NCBI GenBank assembly: GCA_021299635.1
Contig: JAJTFA010000002.1
Span: 124,001-188,000, forward strand
Direction of reading: 5' to 3'
DNA from: Sphingobacteriales bacterium
Lineage (GTDB): Bacteria > Bacteroidota > Bacteroidia > UKL13-3
DNA: 64,000 bases
This document shows positions 27,591 to 34,359 of this stretch, piece after piece. Below the pieces are notes generated by a model. That model had not been told where the DNA came from. It was given only the letters and a program-made list of their open reading frames with translations, and did not search any database. Both the position numbers and the translations under genes were made by a program. Numbering within the stretch: position 1 is the first letter of the stretch; each line of letters starts with the position of its first letter.

Positions 27591-27998
27591 ATGAACAGAC
27601 CCATACGTGTATTGGTTGCTAAGGTAGGATTAGACGGGCACGATAGAGGAGCAAAAGTAATTGCCACCGCATTAAGAGATGCTGGCATGGAAGTAATTTA
27701 TACCGGCCTGCGCCAAACTCCCGAAATGGTTGTGCAGGCAGCCCTGCAGGAAGATGTGGATGTAATTGGCGTGAGTATACTTTCTGGCGCACATAATACG
27801 GTGTTTCCAAAGATGATTGCCTTGATGAAAAAGGAGGGATTGCATGATGTATTGCTAACCGGAGGTGGCATCATTCCTGATGATGATATGCAGGTATTGC
27901 AGCAGATGGGTGTTGGCAAATTATTTGCTCCAGGAGCCCACACGCATGAGATAGCCGATTACATTAAGACCTGGGTGAAAACCAATCGTGCCAACTGA
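27591..27998 (+). CDS. Cobalamin-binding subunit of methylmalonyl-CoA mutase type
   Basis: This 135-residue stand-alone B12-binding domain is homologous to the C-terminal domain of methylmalonyl-CoA mutase. The lower-ligand motif DGHDRG (DxHxxG) is at residues 15-20, followed by the Rossmann-like segments [38 protein letters not shown] and [14 protein letters not shown]. It should pair with a separately encoded catalytic subunit to isomerise a branched acyl-CoA. That subunit is not in the window. The next gene, an enoyl-CoA hydratase, fits a fatty or branched acid theme. Confidence 0.9.
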   Translation: MNRPIRVLVAKVGLDGHDRGAKVIATALRDAGMEVIYTGLRQTPEMVVQAALQEDVDVIGVSILSGAHNTVFPKMIALMKKEGLHDVLLTGGGIIPDDDMQVLQQMGVGKLFAPGAHTHEIADYIKTWVKTNRAN

Positions 27999-28126
27999 TT
28001 TTAATTGTCCTTTTTTGTGCAAAAAAAAGGCATTCCCAAATCTGTTTTTTTAAAAAATACACCTAACGTTGCATTGCTTTATATCAAATAGCAAGAGGTA
28101 ATTCTATAGTTTTAATAAATTGAAAA

Positions 28127-28918
28127 ATGAGTGTATCACCTATGTATCAAACTATTTTAACCAAAACAGAAAACGAAATATTTTACATTACAATAAATCG
28201 TGAAAGCAAACTTAACGCATTAAATATTCAAACACTAGCTGATATTAAAAGTGCAATACTTAGCACCTACGAAGACAATGCTATTAATGGCATCATCATT
28301 ACCGGTGCAGGAACAAAGGCTTTTGCTGCAGGAGCAGATATTGAAGAGTTTGCCAACTTTAGTGTGGAAGAAGGCACACGTATGAGTGCAGAAGGTCATG
28401 CCGTGCTCAATGCAATTGAATCCTGCCCCAAGCCTGTGCTTGCTGCGGTTAATGGTTTTGCCTTGGGAGGCGGAAATGAATTGGCAATGGCATGTCATCT
28501 CCGTGTTGCTTCAGAAAATGCCAAATTCGGACAGCCCGAGGTTAATCTGGGTTTGATTCCGGGTTATGCAGGCACGCAACGTTTGGCTCAACTAATAGGA
28601 CGCGGCCGCGCTTTGGAATTACTGATGACAGCAGACGTTATCAACGCACAAGAGGCGCATCGCCTGGGATTGGTAAACCATGTTGTTACATTGGATCAGC
28701 TAATTCCTAAATGCGAAGAGATTCTGAACAAGATAAAAACCAAGTCCCCTCTGGCCATATCATCAGTTATCCGATGTGTTAATGCATACTATGAGAAGAA
28801 GCTTGACGGAAACAATGTGGAAATAAATGAATTCGGTAATTTCTTTGGCAGCGAAGATTTTAAAGAAGGCACAGAGGCCTTTTTAAATAAGCGCCCTGCT
28901 GCTTTTAAAGGAAAATAA
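28127..28918 (+). CDS. Enoyl-CoA hydratase/isomerase (crotonase family)
   Basis: This 263-residue crotonase-fold enzyme is predicted to hydrate 2-enoyl-CoA. Both catalytic glutamates of the hydratases are present, in ALGGGNELAMACHLR and in FGQPEVNLGLIPGYAGTQRL. The oxyanion hole segment is AFAAGADIEEF. It could serve beta-oxidation or act as PaaF in phenylacetate degradation. A possible half operator resembling the TetR palindrome of the paa cluster (ACCTAACGTT at 28070-28079) lies about 50 bases upstream of the ATG. A terminator hairpin follows the gene. Confidence 0.9.
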   Translation: MSVSPMYQTILTKTENEIFYITINRESKLNALNIQTLADIKSAILSTYEDNAINGIIITGAGTKAFAAGADIEEFANFSVEEGTRMSAEGHAVLNAIESCPKPVLAAVNGFALGGGNELAMACHLRVASENAKFGQPEVNLGLIPGYAGTQRLAQLIGRGRALELLMTADVINAQEAHRLGLVNHVVTLDQLIPKCEEILNKIKTKSPLAISSVIRCVNAYYEKKLDGNNVEINEFGNFFGSEDFKEGTEAFLNKRPAAFKGK

Positions 28919-28938
28919 TAAAGATATCCAACCAATCC

Positions 28939-28966
28939 AAAGGCTGCATTAAAGGCGGCCTTTTTT
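28939..28966 (+). terminator. Rho-independent terminator after enoyl-CoA hydratase
   Basis: A 9-bp stem (AAAGGCTGC / GCGGCCTTT, one G-T pair) with a 7-base loop is followed by a T6 run. It lies between the convergent hydratase and DUF2461 genes and may serve both. Confidence 0.75.
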
Positions 28967-29624
28967 ATGATGCATAGGCCTCCTGTAAAAAAGCCATCAG
29001 AGGCTGCATGGCTTTAAACCCCTGTGTGATGGTTTTTATGGTAGCTTTATCTCCCAAACTCTTTTCATCTAATTTCATTTCGGCTAAAATGCTTTTGTGT
29101 TTTAAATACGCAATTGCAGGGTTGTTTGCATCATAACCTTTTGGTGGCCTGGCAAGTTTATCGCCACTTATGGTACCAAAAAGTTTTTTAAAGGTTTTAT
29201 CTGAAATAATTTTTTCAAAAGCAGCAGTGTTGTAGTCAATTTCCTGCCTAATGGCCGACAGCATTGCCGGTTCCGGCATATACGCCCCACCTGCAATAAA
29301 GCAATTGCCTGGCTCTACATGCAGATAGTATCCGCAAAAGGGAGCCTTTTTGCCGCCTTTGTTGATGGCAATACCAAAGTTGGTTTTATAGGGCGACTTA
29401 TCTTTTGAAAATCTAACATCCCGGTTAATTTTAAATATGCAATCTTTTGGCGAAAGTCCGCTCACATTTGCATCGAAGCCGGAAACTACATCTATTAATG
29501 ATTGTGCAAAGCCAATCCATTCTTTGCGTAGCAACTCATATTCGGCCCTGTTGGCATCAAACCAGGCTTTGTTGTTATTTTTTCGTAAGCGACCAAGAAA
29601 CCCAACTACTTTTTTCAACTCCAT
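28965..29624 (-). CDS. DUF2461 family protein
   Basis: This 219-residue protein matches the DUF2461/TIGR02453 family: FLGRLRKNNNKAWFDANRAE near the N-terminus, DCIFKINRDVRFSKDKSPYKTNFG, GYYLHVEPGNCFIAGGAYMP and LARPPKGYDANNPAIAYLKH. The motifs are complete and the length is typical. No enzymatic function is established for the family. It is transcribed alone, convergent with the hydratase and divergent from the methyltransferase gene. Confidence 0.92.
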   Translation of the reverse strand: MELKKVVGFLGRLRKNNNKAWFDANRAEYELLRKEWIGFAQSLIDVVSGFDANVSGLSPKDCIFKINRDVRFSKDKSPYKTNFGIAINKGGKKAPFCGYYLHVEPGNCFIAGGAYMPEPAMLSAIRQEIDYNTAAFEKIISDKTFKKLFGTISGDKLARPPKGYDANNPAIAYLKHKSILAEMKLDEKSLGDKATIKTITQGFKAMQPLMAFLQEAYAS

Positions 29625-29634
29625 GATGTTTAAT

Positions 29635-29666
29635 TTTAGGGCAAGTTAAGGAAATGTTTATTTTTG
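29635..29666 (+). promoter_or_regulatory. Promoter of the methyltransferase gene
   Basis: TTTA, 20 bases, then TATTTTTG: a near-consensus Bacteroidota promoter, with only the last base of the -33 element deviating. It places transcription start near 29671, so the ATG at 29714, not the one at 29654, should be used. Confidence 0.6.
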
Positions 29667-29713
29667 TTTGCCCTTGTGCAACCGTTATCCTTAAACGGTT
29701 TAACCCAATAAAT

Positions 29714-30487
29714 ATGTTCGACAGAGAAAGACCCAGTTTTGAAGATAGCAATAACGTAACGGTGCAACGTTGTTTTTTTGCTTATGAGTTTGCACGTGAA
29801 TATGTAAAAGGAAAACATACTGCAGATATTGGCTGTGCAGATGGCTATGGCACACAATACCTTGCAGATTATACCTTAAGTACGGTTGGCGTGGATTACA
29901 GTGAAGCCACAATCGCTATTGCGCGCGAGAAACATAAGGCCAAACATAATTTATCCTTTAAATCGGGCAGCGTACCACCCATTCCGCTGGATAGCGAAAG
30001 TGTGGAGGTGGTAACCGCATTTCAGTTCATTGAGCACATACAAGATCGGGTGGGTTTTATGAAAGAAGTATATCGGGTGCTCAAACCCGGAGGTGTTTTT
30101 TTATGTACCACGCCCAATATAAAAATGAGTATTGCGCGTAATCCTTTCCATGTGCATGAGTATACCTTTGACGAAATGCGGAAGGAAATCACTGCGGTTT
30201 TTAAACAGGCAGCATTAAACGGGCTGCAGGGAAATGAAAAGGTAAATAAGTACTATGAAGAAAATGCACGCTGGGCCAAAAAAATACTGCGTTTAGACCC
30301 ATTGGGTTTACACAAAATGGTGCCGTCATCCTGGCTTGTTAAGCCATATAATTTCTTAACCACTTTGATGCGCAAGGATTTGAAGGTGCAAAACAATGAT
30401 ACCCTGCAGATAAGCACGGCCGATTTTTATCTTACATCGGAAAAGCTGGATTTTACCTGGGATATTTATTTGATTGCAACCAAGTAG
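29714..30487 (+). CDS. Class I SAM-dependent methyltransferase
   Basis: This is a 257-residue Rossmann-fold methyltransferase. The ATG at 29714 (MFDRERPSFEDSNN) lies downstream of the promoter; the upstream frame overlaps the -7 element. SAM-binding motifs: I in TADIGCADGYGTQYLA, II around VGVDYSEATI, post-II VVTAFQFIEHIQDR and III VLKPGGVFLCTTPN. The HVHEYTFDEM segment follows the motif, as in UbiE/SAM_11-type enzymes near polysaccharide or quinone pathways. The substrate is not predictable. It is about 30 bases upstream of the DUF6150 gene. Confidence 0.85.
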   Translation: MFDRERPSFEDSNNVTVQRCFFAYEFAREYVKGKHTADIGCADGYGTQYLADYTLSTVGVDYSEATIAIAREKHKAKHNLSFKSGSVPPIPLDSESVEVVTAFQFIEHIQDRVGFMKEVYRVLKPGGVFLCTTPNIKMSIARNPFHVHEYTFDEMRKEITAVFKQAALNGLQGNEKVNKYYEENARWAKKILRLDPLGLHKMVPSSWLVKPYNFLTTLMRKDLKVQNNDTLQISTADFYLTSEKLDFTWDIYLIATK

Positions 30488-30517
30488 GCCTTCTTCACTT
30501 GTAATACAACAGCGGTC

Positions 30518-30883
30518 ATGAAAATAAGAACAAACACACACGCAATTTTAATTCCGCAGCTCTTTCTGTTCATATGCATATTGCTTTTTAATAAGGCATC
30601 AGCACAGCTGGTTTTTTCTGTTAATTATGCTTCACAAGCTGATATAAAGGTTTTTGTGGTAGACTATGAAAGTCAGGCCGACCTAGTGATTTTCAAAACC
30701 AAATACAGGAGCGAAGTAAGCGGAAACGAAGGCTTGTGGCATTTTGTGGAGTATGCCTCCCAATCGCAGAAGAAGATATTCTTTGTAAAGTATGCCTCCC
30801 AGGCCGATTTGCTGATATTTTTTACACCCAATAAAAGCAAAGCAGGGTGGCGCAAGAATGAAAAGAAGCATTTGATGTATTGA
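30518..30883 (+). CDS. DUF6150-type secreted repeat protein
   Basis: This 121-residue protein has an N-terminal hydrophobic signal (IPQLFLFICILLFNKASAQ). The mature part is a tandem of roughly 13-residue units of the form VxYxSQADxxIFx: VNYASQADIKVFV, VDYESQADLVIFK, then an irregular unit with an inserted loop, VEYASQSQKKIFF and VKYASQADLLIFF. This matches DUF6150 proteins, which are small and of unknown function. The regular period and alternating hydrophobics suggest stacked beta strands. It lies downstream of the methyltransferase, possibly in one transcript. Confidence 0.8.
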   Translation: MKIRTNTHAILIPQLFLFICILLFNKASAQLVFSVNYASQADIKVFVVDYESQADLVIFKTKYRSEVSGNEGLWHFVEYASQSQKKIFFVKYASQADLLIFFTPNKSKAGWRKNEKKHLMY

Positions 30884-31002
30884 ACAAAAGAAATCAAGCG
30901 AATGGACCGCTATAATTGCTAAGATTCCTTAAACAAGTTTTACCTCAACCTTTGGTAAACCCGCCAAATTGATTTGATGCGGACGCTTTTTTAATAAGGG
31001 TA

Positions 31003-31033
31003 TTTGATTGTTTTCGATGAATGACTAAATTTG
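31003..31033 (+). promoter_or_regulatory. Promoter of the XRE-Fic gene
   Basis: TTTG (31003-31006), 19 bases, TAAATTTG (31026-31033): a perfect consensus match, with transcription expected to start near 31038, 18 bases before the ATG. Confidence 0.8.
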
Positions 31034-31037
31034 TCAT
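31021..31037 (+). promoter_or_regulatory. Palindrome over the -7 element, candidate autoregulatory operator
   Basis: ATGACTAAATTTGTCAT is a 17-base palindrome with a single mismatched pair around a central A. It covers the whole -7 element of the gene that encodes an N-terminal XRE helix-turn-helix. Binding there would block the promoter, consistent with self-repression. Confidence 0.5.
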
Positions 31038-31055
31038 GTCAAAATTTAACATTCC

Positions 31056-32108
31056 ATGAAAAACCTGATTAAGGCAGCCCGCGAAAAGAAAGGATTGATG
31101 GTGCGCGAAGTAGCACAGGAGCTGGGTATTGACCAGGCTTTGGTGAGTAAATTTGAAAGTGGAGTGCGCAAGCCTACACGTCAGCAGGTAATTAAATTGG
31201 CTGAAGTGTTGAACATAGATGCCAATGAACTGCTGGTGCAATGGCTCAAAGAAAAAATCATTTACGAAATTGGAGATGATGAGTTAGCCCTGCAAGCCAT
31301 GATGGCTGCCGAAGCCGAAATTAAAATGAAGGTACTAGGCACGGCTAAGTTAAAAACACCTAAGGCTATTAAGGCAATAATAAAGGAAATTGAAAACTGC
31401 AAAAAGAAACTGAACAAACTGCGCAGTTACGACAGTTACCGCATTGCTCAGGCATTGGAATTGGAGTACACCTTTGAAAGCAACCGCATAGAAGGAAATA
31501 CCCTTACGCTGAAAGAAACCGATTTGGTTATTAACGAAGGTCTAACCATTAGCGGAAAAAGTATGCGTGAACATCTGGAGGCCATTAACCACAGCGAAGC
31601 CATTGCTTATGTAAAGCACCTGATGGATAAAAAAACCGATATCAGTGAGCGGGAGGTACTGGCTATACATAACCTCATTTTGCGTGGAATTGATCAGGCT
31701 AATGCGGGCAAGTACCGACATGTGCAAGTGATGATTAAAGGTAGTGGCCATGAGCCACCGGCACCATATATCGTACCTAAGCAAATGGAGGATTTGTTTA
31801 TCTGGTACAACAGCCATAAACAAAGTATGCACCCTGTTGTGCTGGCAGCCGAGATGCACCAACGATTGGTTACCATTCATCCCTTTGTAGATGGCAATGG
31901 CCGCACTTCACGCCTGGTGATGAACCTGATATTGCTGAAGCACGGGTATGTAATTGCCAATATAAAAGGCGATAGCAAAAGCCGCATGGCTTATTACCAG
32001 GCATTGGAAACCGTGCAAACGGGTGGTGGCAATAATCAATTCATTGAACTGGTAGCCCGCTATGAGCTGGAAGCTATTCAGCGATATATTGACATTTTAA
32101 GCAAATAA
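31056..32108 (+). CDS. Fic family protein with N-terminal XRE helix-turn-helix
   Basis: This 350-residue fusion has residues 1-65 as an XRE (HTH_3) DNA-binding domain (REVAQELGIDQALVSKFESG), a helical linker, then a Fic domain. The catalytic motif HPFVDGNGRTSR starts at His275 and is complete, predicting AMP transfer (or related nucleotide transfer) to a target hydroxyl. The inhibitory motif (S/T)xxxE(G/N) is SNRIEG, Ser142-Glu146, so this is a self-inhibited class II Fic with the inhibitory helix in cis. No separate antitoxin gene is adjacent. The target is unknown. It ends in a strong bidirectional terminator shared with paaD. Confidence 0.93.
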   Translation: MKNLIKAAREKKGLMVREVAQELGIDQALVSKFESGVRKPTRQQVIKLAEVLNIDANELLVQWLKEKIIYEIGDDELALQAMMAAEAEIKMKVLGTAKLKTPKAIKAIIKEIENCKKKLNKLRSYDSYRIAQALELEYTFESNRIEGNTLTLKETDLVINEGLTISGKSMREHLEAINHSEAIAYVKHLMDKKTDISEREVLAIHNLILRGIDQANAGKYRHVQVMIKGSGHEPPAPYIVPKQMEDLFIWYNSHKQSMHPVVLAAEMHQRLVTIHPFVDGNGRTSRLVMNLILLKHGYVIANIKGDSKSRMAYYQALETVQTGGGNNQFIELVARYELEAIQRYIDILSK

Positions 32109-32136
32109 AAAATCCCGCACATGTGCGGGATTTTTT
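32107..32136. terminator. Bidirectional terminator between fic and paaD
   Basis: A perfect 30-base palindrome runs from an A6 tract through TCCCGCACA and TGTGCGGGA into a T6 tract. It gives a hairpin with a U-run on either strand, between the convergent fic and paaD genes. Confidence 0.9.
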
Positions 32137-32159
32137 TACGCTGTTTATAATGAAGAGCT

Positions 32160-32645
32160 TTACACCACCGGCTTAAATTGTTCAAAGGCTTGCAAGCAAT
32201 TGTTACAATAATGCAAGGAGCGGCAAAGGGTAGGCCCAAAGGGTGATTTGGTTTCCGTGTTTTTGCTTCCGCAAAAAGGACAAGCTACATGTTCCAATAA
32301 CTCTTGCGTAATTTCTCCCTTGTGTTTAGGCGGTGGAGCTAATCCATGCTTTTTCAAGCACATCAATCCGCGCTCGGTAAGTTTATTGCTGTCCCAGGGT
32401 TTATCAAATGTGGTAACTACCTCTACCTTTTCAATACCTATTTCTTTTAACCGTTCAGCCACCATTCCTTCCATCATTTTAATGGCGGGGCAACCTGAAA
32501 ATGTTGGAGTCATTTCTACAAACACATCGCTCTCGCCACGTATCTCTACTTTGGTGATAATACCCATATCTACCATACTTAATGTAGGAATTTCAGGGTC
32601 TTTTACCACCTCAAGGGCTTGCCATATTTGCGCTTCGCTTAGCAT
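32160..32645 (-). CDS. paaD: Phenylacetyl-CoA epoxidase subunit PaaD
   Basis: This 161-residue protein has an N-terminal DUF59/MIP18-like domain (VKDPEIPTLSMVDMGII, then MTPTFSGCPAIKMMEGM) and a C-terminal zinc-ribbon-like segment with CPFCGS and CNNC cysteine pairs. PaaD is needed for maturation of the di-iron epoxidase PaaABC that converts phenylacetyl-CoA to the 1,2-epoxide. It is the last gene of the operon. The reductase gene paaE, which usually follows, is absent and a terminator comes next. It is separated from paaC by 35 bases that consist largely of the 14-bp repeat. Confidence 0.94.
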   Translation of the reverse strand: MLSEAQIWQALEVVKDPEIPTLSMVDMGIITKVEIRGESDVFVEMTPTFSGCPAIKMMEGMVAERLKEIGIEKVEVVTTFDKPWDSNKLTERGLMCLKKHGLAPPPKHKGEITQELLEHVACPFCGSKNTETKSPFGPTLCRSLHYCNNCLQAFEQFKPVV

Positions 32646-32680
32646 TGTTTATTGCGGGTTTTTTATTGCGGGTTTGTTAT
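32646..32680. repeat. 14-bp repeat array, paaC-paaD junction
   Basis: Plus-strand units ATTGCGGGTT at 32651 and 32665 are followed by a degenerate third unit, with 4-base spacers, giving a 14-base period. The array fills the whole intergenic space. Confidence 0.85.
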
Positions 32681-33430
32681 TTACCACTCGGCAGTTGGGT
32701 CTATTTTAAACACTTCACTCATTTCATCCAATAAAGGCTGTAAGTGTTCGGTGTGTATGCCTTTTCTGCCTCCAGTATGTGGTTGCCAGGTCGACTCATC
32801 CGGAATGGTTAATGTAGCTTTTGTAAGGATAGGTGAGATGGCGCCTAACCAACGTTGTTTCAGTTCGGCTTCACCTTCAAATATTTTTTCGCTGATGAGT
32901 TGCTGTTCAAATTCACTTGCTTCAAACATACCCAACGCATAATTCCAGCATTCGTTTAATGCGGTTTGCATACGGGCATGGCTTTCTTCTGTAGCTGCGC
33001 CTAATTTAGTAATCCACGTATTGGCATGAAATACATGGTACTTTAACTCACCTTTTACTTTGCGTGAAACTTTTGCTAAAGGTTCATATGATGAATTGGC
33101 CAGCATTTCAAAACGCAATTGATCGGCTACATCATATAAAAAATGACGCATGGTGCTGAATGCATAATCACCATTGGGTAACTCGGTAAATACTGCATTA
33201 TGAAACTGATTGGCATTTCGGGTAAAGGCAACTGTATCGGGCTCCTGTTCGCCTAATTCATGCAGCAATTGGAATATAGCCTGCGACTGACCAATCTTAT
33301 CCTGCGCCATGGAAGAAAATGCAATGTCTTCTTCCAGAATCGGTCCCAGTCCGGTCCATTCGCTGTTGCGGTGACCAATGATTAATAAATCATCAGCCAT
33401 TTTATATAATAATTCTTTGATGTGGTTCAT
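32681..33430 (-). CDS. paaC: Phenylacetyl-CoA epoxidase structural subunit PaaC
   Basis: This is a 249-residue ferritin-like helical protein. Family segments are LYKMADDLLIIGHRNSEWTG, EEDIAFSSMAQDKIGQSQAI, FTELPNGDYAFSTMRHFLYD, and ELKYHVFHANTWITKLG. PaaC resembles a di-iron subunit but has lost the metal site and scaffolds the catalytic PaaA. The gene order A-B-C-D is the usual one apart from the insertion between A and B. It is bordered on both sides by 14-bp repeat arrays. Confidence 0.95.
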   Translation of the reverse strand: MNHIKELLYKMADDLLIIGHRNSEWTGLGPILEEDIAFSSMAQDKIGQSQAIFQLLHELGEQEPDTVAFTRNANQFHNAVFTELPNGDYAFSTMRHFLYDVADQLRFEMLANSSYEPLAKVSRKVKGELKYHVFHANTWITKLGAATEESHARMQTALNECWNYALGMFEASEFEQQLISEKIFEGEAELKQRWLGAISPILTKATLTIPDESTWQPHTGGRKGIHTEHLQPLLDEMSEVFKIDPTAEW

Positions 33431-33435
33431 TCGAT

Positions 33436-33487
33436 ATTGCGAGTTAGTTATTACGGGTTTTCTATTTCGAGTTAGTTATTGCGAGTT
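33436..33487. repeat. 14-bp repeat array, paaB-paaC junction
   Basis: Four units occur at exact 14-base spacing: ATTGCGAGTT (33436), ATTACGGGTT (33450), ATTTCGAGTT (33464) and ATTGCGAGTT (33478). The 4-base spacers are AGTT, TTCT and AGTT. Confidence 0.9.
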
Positions 33488-33492
33488 GAGGA

Positions 33493-33864
33493 TTAGGATT
33501 TTTGTTCCTTTTTGTACTTATTAATTTTCTCCATCACTTTGTAGCCTCCGGCTTCGCGGTATTGTTTTTCGGGCACAGTTTCAAAGATGTCCTGGTCTTC
33601 GTATTCGCTGGCAAACACATTGGCCGTTTTTACCACCCAAATATTAGCAGTGATTCCTCTGCGGCCATATTGTTCTTTACCAAACAACAGCGCCATTTCA
33701 GGGTTAGGTGCGTGAACAATGCCTACGTGCATATGCTGGTCGCCACGTTTTTTCTGATGGAATACTTCATATGTTTCCCATTGGTCCAGTTCCTGTAACG
33801 GAGCAATCTGGTTGTCCAATTCTATTTGTTCGCGTGTTACGCGGGGGTCGAGGGATTTGATCAT
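33493..33864 (-). CDS. paaB: Phenylacetyl-CoA epoxidase subunit PaaB
   Basis: This 123-residue small subunit has the typical text WETYEVFHQKKRGDQHMHVGIVHAPNPEMALLFGKEQYGRR split over its N-terminal half, followed by WVVKTANVFASEYEDQDIFE. It is required for assembly of the active PaaABC complex. The start codon lies at the edge of a repeat array, and the first unit of that array overlaps the ATG. It is separated from paaA by the inserted four-helix-bundle gene. Confidence 0.95.
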   Translation of the reverse strand: MIKSLDPRVTREQIELDNQIAPLQELDQWETYEVFHQKKRGDQHMHVGIVHAPNPEMALLFGKEQYGRRGITANIWVVKTANVFASEYEDQDIFETVPEKQYREAGGYKVMEKINKYKKEQKS

Positions 33865-33942
33865 TGCGGGTATTTATTACAGGTTGGCGGGTTGTTTATT
33901 AGGGTTATTTATTACGGGTTGGCGGGTTTGTTATTGCGGGTT
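33863..33942. repeat. Repeat array between paaB and the four-helix-bundle gene
   Basis: Less regular units read on the plus strand: ATTGCGGGTA (33863), ATTACAGGTT (33876), ATTAGGGTT (33898), ATTACGGGTT (33911) and ATTGCGGGTT (33933). GGCGGGTT fragments lie in between. The array extends into the 3' end of the four-helix-bundle gene. Confidence 0.8.
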
Positions 33943-34313
33943 TTGGTTGTTGTTTTTCTTAAATATGACATAAAGCTGCCAATTTGTGCACCAAGGTTTT
34001 TTAGTGATGTATAAAATTCATCATGATCTTCCTTAGATATCCATTTTCTGCGCTTCATGAATCCAATCATACTTCTGCATTCTCCACAAGAGCCTTTAGC
34101 ATACCTTAGAAATTTTATGAAATCTGCATTGTTATTGTATTCAAATCCTTCAGCTATGTTATTTGAAATTGATATAGCCGCCCGCTTGAGTTGGTCTTGT
34201 AATGAAAAGTCTTTTTTTACTTGGTCATTCATGCAAAAATCGTAAAGTTGGTCTGCTATATCAATAGCCTTTTGCCAAATCTCTAAATCTTCAAAGTTTT
34301 TAATTGTTGCCAT
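33912..34313 (-). CDS. Four-helix-bundle protein (TIGR02436 / S23-like)
   Basis: This 133-residue protein of the family found in 23S rRNA intervening sequences is related in fold to the Avd protein of diversity-generating retroelements. Typical text: FEDLEIWQKAIDIADQLYDF, DQLKRAAISISNNIAEGFEY, FLRYAKGSCGECRSMIGF. The family forms pentamers of four-helix bundles and may bind nucleic acid. It is embedded inside the paa operon in the same direction. The last nine residues (RNNKPANP region) are encoded by 14-bp repeat units, so the stop codon belongs to the array. Its function here is unknown and unlikely to be phenylacetate degradation. Confidence 0.9.
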   Translation of the reverse strand: MATIKNFEDLEIWQKAIDIADQLYDFCMNDQVKKDFSLQDQLKRAAISISNNIAEGFEYNNNADFIKFLRYAKGSCGECRSMIGFMKRRKWISKEDHDEFYTSLKNLGAQIGSFMSYLRKTTTKTRNNKPANP

Positions 34314-34324
34314 ACTAAATCCAA

Positions 34325-34348
34325 AACTCGCAATATCAAACCCGTAAT
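34325..34348. repeat. Inverted copy of the 14-bp repeat, upstream of the four-helix-bundle gene
   Basis: On the plus strand AACTCGCAAT (34325) and AACCCGTAAT (34339) are the reverse complements of the units at the other junctions and keep the 14-base period. It lies between the four-helix-bundle start and the paaA stop. Confidence 0.8.
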
Positions 34349-34359
34349 ATTAAATTCTT

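Larger units (their letters stand above)
33863..34348. mobile_element. Candidate small mobile unit: four-helix-bundle gene between inverted repeat arrays
   Basis: The four-helix-bundle gene interrupts paaA-paaB. The array on its left reads ATTACGGGTT... and the one on its right reads AACTCGCAAT / AACCCGTAAT, that is, the same 14-base unit inverted. A short gene flanked by inverted arrays in an otherwise conserved operon suggests insertion as a unit. No transposase or clear target duplication is seen, so mobility is hypothetical. Confidence 0.35.

Noticed and set aside
31056..32108. Fic-antitoxin two-gene toxin module
   Set aside because: No small antitoxin gene precedes or follows. The inhibitory motif is inside the same protein.
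33912..34313. 23S rRNA intervening sequence or a diversity-generating retroelement
   Set aside because: There is no rRNA sequence around the four-helix-bundle gene, and no reverse transcriptase, template or variable repeat in the window.
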